NCBI RefSeq assembly: GCF_900188375.1
Contig: NZ_FZOO01000005.1
Coordinates: 62,001 to 126,000 of the forward strand
Direction: 5' to 3'
DNA from: Geodermatophilus pulveris
GTDB taxonomy: Bacteria > Actinomycetota > Actinomycetes > Mycobacteriales > Geodermatophilaceae
Length of the DNA stretch: 64,000 nucleotides
The position numbers and the translations under genes are program-made. The notes beneath the pieces are model-generated. The model had not been told where the DNA came from. It ran no database searches and saw only the letters and a program-made list of their open reading frames with translations. This document shows, in pieces, positions 60,116 through 64,000 of this stretch. Each line of letters starts with the position of its first letter. Position 1 is the first letter of the stretch.

Positions 60116-60139
60116 CTACCCACAAGATCACACGAACAC
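60116..60139 (-). promoter_or_regulatory. Possible SigB/SigF-type promoter
   Basis: On the minus strand GTGT, 14 bases, GGGTAG resembles the stress sigma consensus GTTT-N14-16-GGGTA. It is about 80 bases upstream of the YeaQ-like gene 2 start, which is a stress-induced family. The -35 part deviates by one base. Confidence 0.4.
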
Positions 60140-60163
60140 ACACCCCGGTCGTGGGACGACCGG

Positions 60164-60652
60164 TCACACCGCCGGCGACTGCGCCACGTGGGCGGGCAGC
60201 CGGTCCAGCTCGCCGTCCACCGTGCGCTGCACCATCTCCCGGACGCCGCCGCGCATCAGCCGGTGGGTGACCCGCTGGACGAACCGCCCCCCGGGGTGTG
60301 CCTCGTGGCTGACGGTGATGACGACCCGGGTGGCGCCGGGGCCGGCGTCGGCGAGCTCGATCGTCGTCGTCCAGGTCTCCGGGGTCAGCTTCAGCCGGGT
60401 GGTGACCCGCTCCCGCGGCACCCACTCGACGATCTCGCCCTGCGGCGCACCGGGGGGCGGGGCCACGCCGTCGTCCAGGCGGCCGGGGACGCAGACGAAC
60501 CGGGTCCCGCGGCGCGGCGGGCCCGCGCCGTCGACGACGTAGGAGACGTCGCAGACCGCGCAGTACGGCGCGAGGACGGCCAGCGCCTCCCACACCCGGC
60601 GCCGCTCGTGCGGCACCTCGCGGGTGCCGCTGACGGTGACCGGCTCGGGCAT
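60164..60652 (-). CDS. SRPBCC family protein (polyketide cyclase/dehydrase-like)
   Basis: 162 residues: TVSGTREVPHERRRVWEALAVLAPYCAVCDVSYVVDGAG, the CVPGRLDDG loop, GEIVEWVPRERVTTRLKLTPETWTTTIELADAGPGATRVVITVSHEAHPGGRFVQRVTHRLMRGGVREMVQRTVDGELDRL. Start-type fold with a long C-terminal helix. Ligand unknown. ATG at 60652, GGAGGT ten bases upstream. Stands alone between YeaQ-like and GntR genes. Confidence 0.82.
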   Translation of the reverse strand: MPEPVTVSGTREVPHERRRVWEALAVLAPYCAVCDVSYVVDGAGPPRRGTRFVCVPGRLDDGVAPPPGAPQGEIVEWVPRERVTTRLKLTPETWTTTIELADAGPGATRVVITVSHEAHPGGRFVQRVTHRLMRGGVREMVQRTVDGELDRLPAHVAQSPAV

Positions 60653-60769
60653 GGGACCTCCGGGGACGACGGGCGCGGCTCGCCCGACGGTACGGCGAGT
60701 GCCTGGAACGGGCCCCGTCCAGGGGACCGGCCTGAGCGTGCGGAGGCTGGGGGAGGACGGGGTCCTTCG

Positions 60770-61510
60770 TCAGCGTCCGGTGACCGAGACCTCGAACTCG
60801 ACCTGGCTGACGTCGGGCCGCAGCCGGGAGAAGCTGTGCACCAGGGGGTGCCCGGCGCTGTCGTGGACCGTCGTCCGGACGACGAGCAGCGGCGAACCGG
60901 CGACCACCTGCAGCAGGTCGGCCTCCTCCGGGGCCGCCGTCGCCACGTCAACGACGATCCGGGCGTGCGCCAGATCCGCCGCGTACTCGCGCCGGAGGAA
61001 CTCGTAGAGCGACCCCTCGCTCAGGTCGGCCTCGGCCGCCCGCGGGTAGCGCCCGGCCGGCAGGAAGCTGTGCGCCACGTGGTTGGGGGCGCCGTCCACG
61101 CTGCGCAGCCGGACCAGCTCCACCGCGTCGGTCGACGGCTCGAGCCCGAGCTCGGCGGCCACCGGCTGCTGCACCGGCACCACGCGCTGGGTGAGCACCG
61201 TGGTGCCCACCTGCGCGCCCTGCTCGGTCATCACCGAGCTCCAGCCGGCGATGCGGTGCACGAAGCTCTCGCGGTACTCGTGCCGGATCGCCGGGCGGGT
61301 CACGTAGGTGCCCCTGCCCTGCTGGCGTACCAGGTGACCGTCGGCGACCAGGCCGTCGACGGCGCGGCGCAGCGTGATCCGGCTGACCCCGTACTCCGCG
61401 CAGAGCACCGGCTCCGGCGGCAGCACCGCGTGCTCGGGCAGCGCCGACACCCGCCTGCGCAGGTTCTCGCGGACCGACAGGTACTTCGGCCCGGACACGG
61501 CGGTCGTCAC
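60770..61510 (-). CDS. GntR/HutC family transcriptional regulator
   Basis: 246 residues. N-terminal winged helix PKYLSVRENLRRRVSALPEHAVLPPEPVLCAEYGVSRITLRRAVDGLVADGHLVRQQGRGTYVT; C-terminal UTRA ligand domain (SSVMTEQGAQVGTTVLTQRVV, LVRLRSVDGAPNHVAHSFLP, LLQVVAGSPLLVVRTTVHDSAGHPLVHSFSRLRPD). HutC-type regulators sense small metabolites such as sugars or urocanate. GTG at 61510; direct repeats of AGACG upstream (61531-61558) are likely its operator. Divergent from a TetR gene. No obvious target operon is next to it. Confidence 0.9.
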   Translation of the reverse strand: MTTAVSGPKYLSVRENLRRRVSALPEHAVLPPEPVLCAEYGVSRITLRRAVDGLVADGHLVRQQGRGTYVTRPAIRHEYRESFVHRIAGWSSVMTEQGAQVGTTVLTQRVVPVQQPVAAELGLEPSTDAVELVRLRSVDGAPNHVAHSFLPAGRYPRAAEADLSEGSLYEFLRREYAADLAHARIVVDVATAAPEEADLLQVVAGSPLLVVRTTVHDSAGHPLVHSFSRLRPDVSQVEFEVSVTGR

Positions 61511-61530
61511 GGGTCGAAGGTACTGGTGGT

Positions 61531-61558
61531 GTAGACGTCTGGTCGTCTCAGACGTCTG
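61531..61558. promoter_or_regulatory. Probable GntR operator with two AGACGTCT palindromes
   Basis: AGACGTCT occurs at 61533-61540 and 61550-61557, 17 bases apart (less than two helix turns), with another GACG-like half between them. Each is palindromic. It lies 21 bases upstream of the GntR start, so a site for autoregulation is likely. Confidence 0.6.
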
Positions 61559-61689
61559 CCCGTCCCCAGGACGGGTCACCGGCCGTGCGCACGGCCGCTC
61601 GCGCCCCGGATGGTGGAATGCCTGGTGACGCGTCCGGACACGGAGGCCGAACGACCGGGGGACGCCGCGGGACCGAGGGGGGACCGACC

Positions 61690-62253
61690 GTGACCCAGGC
61701 GCACCGCGCCCGCCAGTACGCCGCCACGCACCAGCGCATCTACGACACGGCCATGGCGCTGTTCGCGGAGTGCGGCTACGAGGAGGTGGCGATCGGGCAG
61801 ATCGCCACGGCGGCCGGCGTCTCGGTGCCCACCTTCTACGCCCACTACGCGAGCAAGGACGAACTGATCATGGCGCTGCCCGAGCGCGCCGAGGTCGCCG
61901 CCCTGCTCGCCGCCGCGCCCGCCGACCGCCCGCTGGCCGAGCGGTTGCGGTTGATCCTCGGCGGCTTCCTGGCGGGCATGGCCGCGGAGCGCCGGGCCGA
62001 CACGCTGGCCCGGTGGCGGATCATCGCCTCGACGCCCCGGCTGCGCTACCGGGCGGCGGGGTACGAGCGGGCGACGGCGCAGATGCTCCTCGACGAGCTG
62101 GGGGTCGCCGAGGACGGCGACCCCGCCGTCGTCGTGGTCACCGCGCACTTCTCCGCCTACACGCAGGCGCTGCTGCGCTGGGGCGCCTCCGGCGGCACGC
62201 TGCCGTTGGAGGAGGTCGCCGCGGAGGCCATGGCCGTGCTGCGCGGGATGTGA
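61690..62253 (+). CDS. TetR family transcriptional regulator
   Basis: 187 residues. HTH: RIYDTAMALFAECGYEEVAIGQIATAAGVSVPTFYAHYASKDELIMALPERAEVAALL, then an all-helical ligand domain. GTG at 61690 (VTQAHRARQY) is preferred to the in-frame ATG at 61585, which would add a Gly/Arg-rich leader; GAGGGGGGACC is upstream. The stop lies in a 14-bp tandem repeat (62243-62326). Divergent from the GntR gene; target unknown. Confidence 0.88.
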   Translation: MTQAHRARQYAATHQRIYDTAMALFAECGYEEVAIGQIATAAGVSVPTFYAHYASKDELIMALPERAEVAALLAAAPADRPLAERLRLILGGFLAGMAAERRADTLARWRIIASTPRLRYRAAGYERATAQMLLDELGVAEDGDPAVVVVTAHFSAYTQALLRWGASGGTLPLEEVAAEAMAVLRGM

Positions 62254-62326
62254 GCCGCGGGATGTGAGCCGCGGGATGTGAGCCGCGGGATGTGAGCCGC
62301 GGGATGTGAGCCGCGGGATGTGAGCC
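62243..62326. repeat. 14-bp tandem repeat, six perfect copies
   Basis: Units GCGGGATGTGAGCC start at 62243 and repeat six times without a mismatch. The first unit holds the last codons and TGA stop of the TetR gene; every unit contains ATGTGA. It fills the gap to the convergent metallophosphoesterase gene, whose stop is at 62327. Perfect copies imply recent slippage. Confidence 0.95.
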
Positions 62327-63652
62327 TCAGGGGGCGCGGAGCTCGACGACGGCCACCTCGGGGCGGGCGCCGACCCGCATCGGCGGCCCCCAGAACCCCG
62401 CGCCGGTCGTGACGTACAGCTGGGTGTCGCCGACCCGGGACAGCCCCTGCACCGCCGGCTGGTCCAACCGCACCGCGTAGTCGAAGGGCCACAGCTGCCC
62501 GCCGTGCGTGTGCCCGGACAGCTGCAGGCCCACGCCCGCGGCCGCGGCCTGGGCCACCTGCACCGGCTGGTGGGCCATCAGCACCACGGGGACGGCGTCG
62601 TCGCGGCCGTCGAGGGCCGCGTCGAGGTCGGCGCCGTGCCCGGGCACCCCCGAGCCCAGCGCCGTCCGGTCGTCGATGCCGGCCAGGTCCACGTACGCAC
62701 CGCCCCGCCGGATCGGCACCCGCTCGTTGCGCAGCACCTCGACGCCGAGTGTCGGCAGGTGCCGCAGCCAGGTCTCGGTGTCGACGAAGTACTCGTGGTT
62801 GCCGGTGACGAAGTAGACGCCCTGCCCGCTCACCAGGTCGGCCAGCGGGGCGGCCTCCTCGCGCAGCTCGGACAGCTCGCCGTCGACCAGGTCGCCGACG
62901 ATCGCCACGACGTCGGGCCGCTGGGCGTTTACGATGTCCACCAGCCGCTCGAACCGCCGCCCGCCGTACAGCGCCGAGAGGTGCCCGTCGGAGAAGGTGA
63001 CGATCCGCAGGCCGTCCAGGGCCGGGTCCAGCCCGGCCAGGGTGACCGGCACCCGGCGGACGACGGGCGGGCTGTTGGCGAAGTAGGCCCCGACCCCCGC
63101 CGTGCCCACCGCCGCCACGCCGGCCGTGGCGGCCAGCCCCCGCGCCAGCAGCAGCCGGCGCGCGGGGTCGATGACATCGTCGTCCTCCGGACGACCACCG
63201 CGGCCAGGTGCCGTCCCGACCGCCGGGGAGCCGACGTGGGCCCCGACCGGCACCGGCACCGCCGCGCGGGTCCACCCGCGCAGCAGCAGCCGCACCGGCT
63301 CGAGGGCCAGCAGGGTCAGGAACAGGTAGAAGAGCACGCCCAGCCAGCCGAAGCCGACCCACTGCAGCACGGTGGTCGCCGCGGAGTCCTCGCGCCGGAG
63401 GACGACCGCGGCCATGGGCAGCGGGGCCAGCAGCAGCAGGCCCAGGGTGAGCAGCCGCCGGGCGCGGCCCGGGACGGTGGTGCTGTGGGCCACCCGCCAC
63501 CACACGTAGCCGTGCAGGACGACGATGGCCAGGAGGACGACGGTGACGAACCCCAGCAGGCCGATCAGGGACAGCGGACGGACCTCCTCGTCCCCCTGGA
63601 GGGACCACCCCGCCCCCTGCAGGGAGGCCGGTCGAGGCTCGCAGCGGCCCAC
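62327..63652 (-). CDS. Metallophosphoesterase with N-terminal membrane region
   Basis: About 441 residues. Three or four N-terminal hydrophobic helices (LIGLLGFVTVVLLAIVVLHGYVWW; LLTLGLLLLAPLPMAAVVL; VGFGWLGVLFYLFLTLLAL), a twin-arginine-like RRLLLARGLAATAGVAAVGTAG segment, then a calcineurin-like phosphoesterase: IVTFSDGHLSALYG, VVAIVGDLVDG, VYFVTGNHEYF, VLMAHQPVQ, GLQLSGHTHGGQLWPF. Metal ligands are complete. YkuE-like; may hydrolyse undecaprenyl-pyrophosphate or lipid-A-like phosphates (uncertain). GTG at 63652 is formal: the true start is probably near GAGGAGGT at about 63590, after a poor leader. Confidence 0.85.
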   Translation of the reverse strand: MGRCEPRPASLQGAGWSLQGDEEVRPLSLIGLLGFVTVVLLAIVVLHGYVWWRVAHSTTVPGRARRLLTLGLLLLAPLPMAAVVLRREDSAATTVLQWVGFGWLGVLFYLFLTLLALEPVRLLLRGWTRAAVPVPVGAHVGSPAVGTAPGRGGRPEDDDVIDPARRLLLARGLAATAGVAAVGTAGVGAYFANSPPVVRRVPVTLAGLDPALDGLRIVTFSDGHLSALYGGRRFERLVDIVNAQRPDVVAIVGDLVDGELSELREEAAPLADLVSGQGVYFVTGNHEYFVDTETWLRHLPTLGVEVLRNERVPIRRGGAYVDLAGIDDRTALGSGVPGHGADLDAALDGRDDAVPVVLMAHQPVQVAQAAAAGVGLQLSGHTHGGQLWPFDYAVRLDQPAVQGLSRVGDTQLYVTTGAGFWGPPMRVGARPEVAVVELRAP

Positions 63653-63682
63653 CGAGGGGCCGGCCCGAGCGGGGGGACCCGC

Positions 63683-64000
63683 TCAGCCTAGGCGGACGAC
63701 GGTCGTGATCGCCCGGCGCAGCTCCGGCTCCACGACCCAGAAGCCGTCCTCGGACGCGGCCGCCCGGACCTCCTCCAGGCCGTGCAACCGGCCGAAGGTC
63801 CAGGCGTTCTCGCCCGCCGCGAAGGCGGCCAGGCCCACCCGGACGGCGACCTCCCGGGTGACGACGGTGTCCTGCGCCGCGCCCAGCAGCTCCTGCACCT
63901 GCTTGGCGCAGGAGATCAGCGCGGTGGCCGGCTCGCCGAGCGTGCCCACCGCGACCTCCGCGGTGTACCGCACCCGCTTGGTGGCCTTGCGCACCTCGTG
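63683..64000 (-). CDS. CHAD domain protein, C-terminal part (truncated by window end)
   Basis: The frame is open to base 64000, so the start is outside. Visible ~105 residues: HEVRKATKRVRYTAEVAV (the conserved His and Lys/Arg helix of CHAD), ISCAKQVQELLGAAQDTVVTREVAVRVG, ENAWTFGRLHGLEEVRA and a closing FWVVEPELRRAITTVVR. CHAD domains bind polyphosphate through conserved His/Lys; in many proteins a CYTH domain precedes. The stop is 30 bases from the metallophosphoesterase start on the same strand. Confidence 0.85.
   Translation of the reverse strand, partial: HEVRKATKRVRYTAEVAVGTLGEPATALISCAKQVQELLGAAQDTVVTREVAVRVGLAAFAAGENAWTFGRLHGLEEVRAAASEDGFWVVEPELRRAITTVVRLG

Noticed and set aside
62243..62326. 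CRISPR array
   Set aside because: Repeats are 14 bp and directly adjoining with no spacers; no cas genes. The same holds for the 26-bp units at 25508.

Overview
This is a very GC-rich actinobacterial chromosome segment. GTG starts are frequent, genes overlap by ATGA/GTGA, third positions are almost always G or C, and regulators of the TetR, MarR, GntR and RsbW/PP2C/STAS types are typical of soil actinomycetes. The gene set (GAF-ANTAR, DUF222-HNH, dynamin-like GTPase pair, urate ring-opening genes, TPP-riboswitch thiamine operon) suggests a member of the Geodermatophilaceae or a close relative. That placement is inference from gene style, not from a marker gene. No rRNA, tRNA, CRISPR array, prophage or insertion sequence was recognised.

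Layout. 1-5.1 kb: end of a hydantoinase B-like gene, two small acidic proteins, DUF1992 and TetR genes, a decayed alpha/beta hydrolase, an ATP-dependent DNA ligase and a MarR regulator. 5.1-11.3 kb: a MEDS-type anti-sigma kinase and a giant 1,705-residue protein joining a hybrid histidine kinase to a complete PP2C/RsbW/STAS partner-switching module. 11.3-14.4 kb: urate catabolism (uricase, HIU hydrolase, OHCU decarboxylase) beside a divergent aldolase-like DUF6986 gene. 14.4-22.6 kb: methyltransferases, msrA, a TetR-controlled oxidoreductase locus with a broken SDR and a broken DUF2798 gene, hydrolases, a VOC enzyme and mixed MarR/MMPL debris. 22.7-24.9 kb: superoxide dismutase and a Nramp manganese transporter. 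24.9-30.4 kb: thiamine salvage and synthesis (two different TenA proteins, a TPP riboswitch, cytX-thiO-thiS-thiG-thiE).

30.3-38 kb is a loose accessory stretch: a fragmented xanthine/uracil permease, an APC permease with a one-base frameshift, two proline-rich ORFs sharing an upstream block, a nucleoside hydrolase, a GAF-ANTAR regulator and two RsbW-like kinases. 38-47.6 kb looks like a membrane and c-di-GMP block: two translationally coupled dynamin-like GTPases, two PilZ proteins, a phospholipase D protein, an NYN nuclease and a PAS-GGDEF-EAL protein whose GGDEF motif is degenerate. 47.8-64 kb: MFS exporter, DUF222-HNH protein, TPR gene remains, SRPBCC/cupin/CinA cluster, a PASTA Ser/Thr kinase, acyl-CoA ligase plus enoyl-CoA hydratase, MBL-fold protein, two GlsB/YeaQ membrane proteins, GntR and TetR regulators, a metallophosphoesterase and the end of a CHAD protein.

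Three themes stand out: dense stress-type signalling (one giant and three small RsbW-like ATPases, a SigB-like promoter, ANTAR); at least eight decayed gene remnants, several still beside intact operators; and two tandem-repeat tracts that duplicate the stop-codon end of a gene. Coordinates come from reading frames and motifs by eye; no database search was possible.
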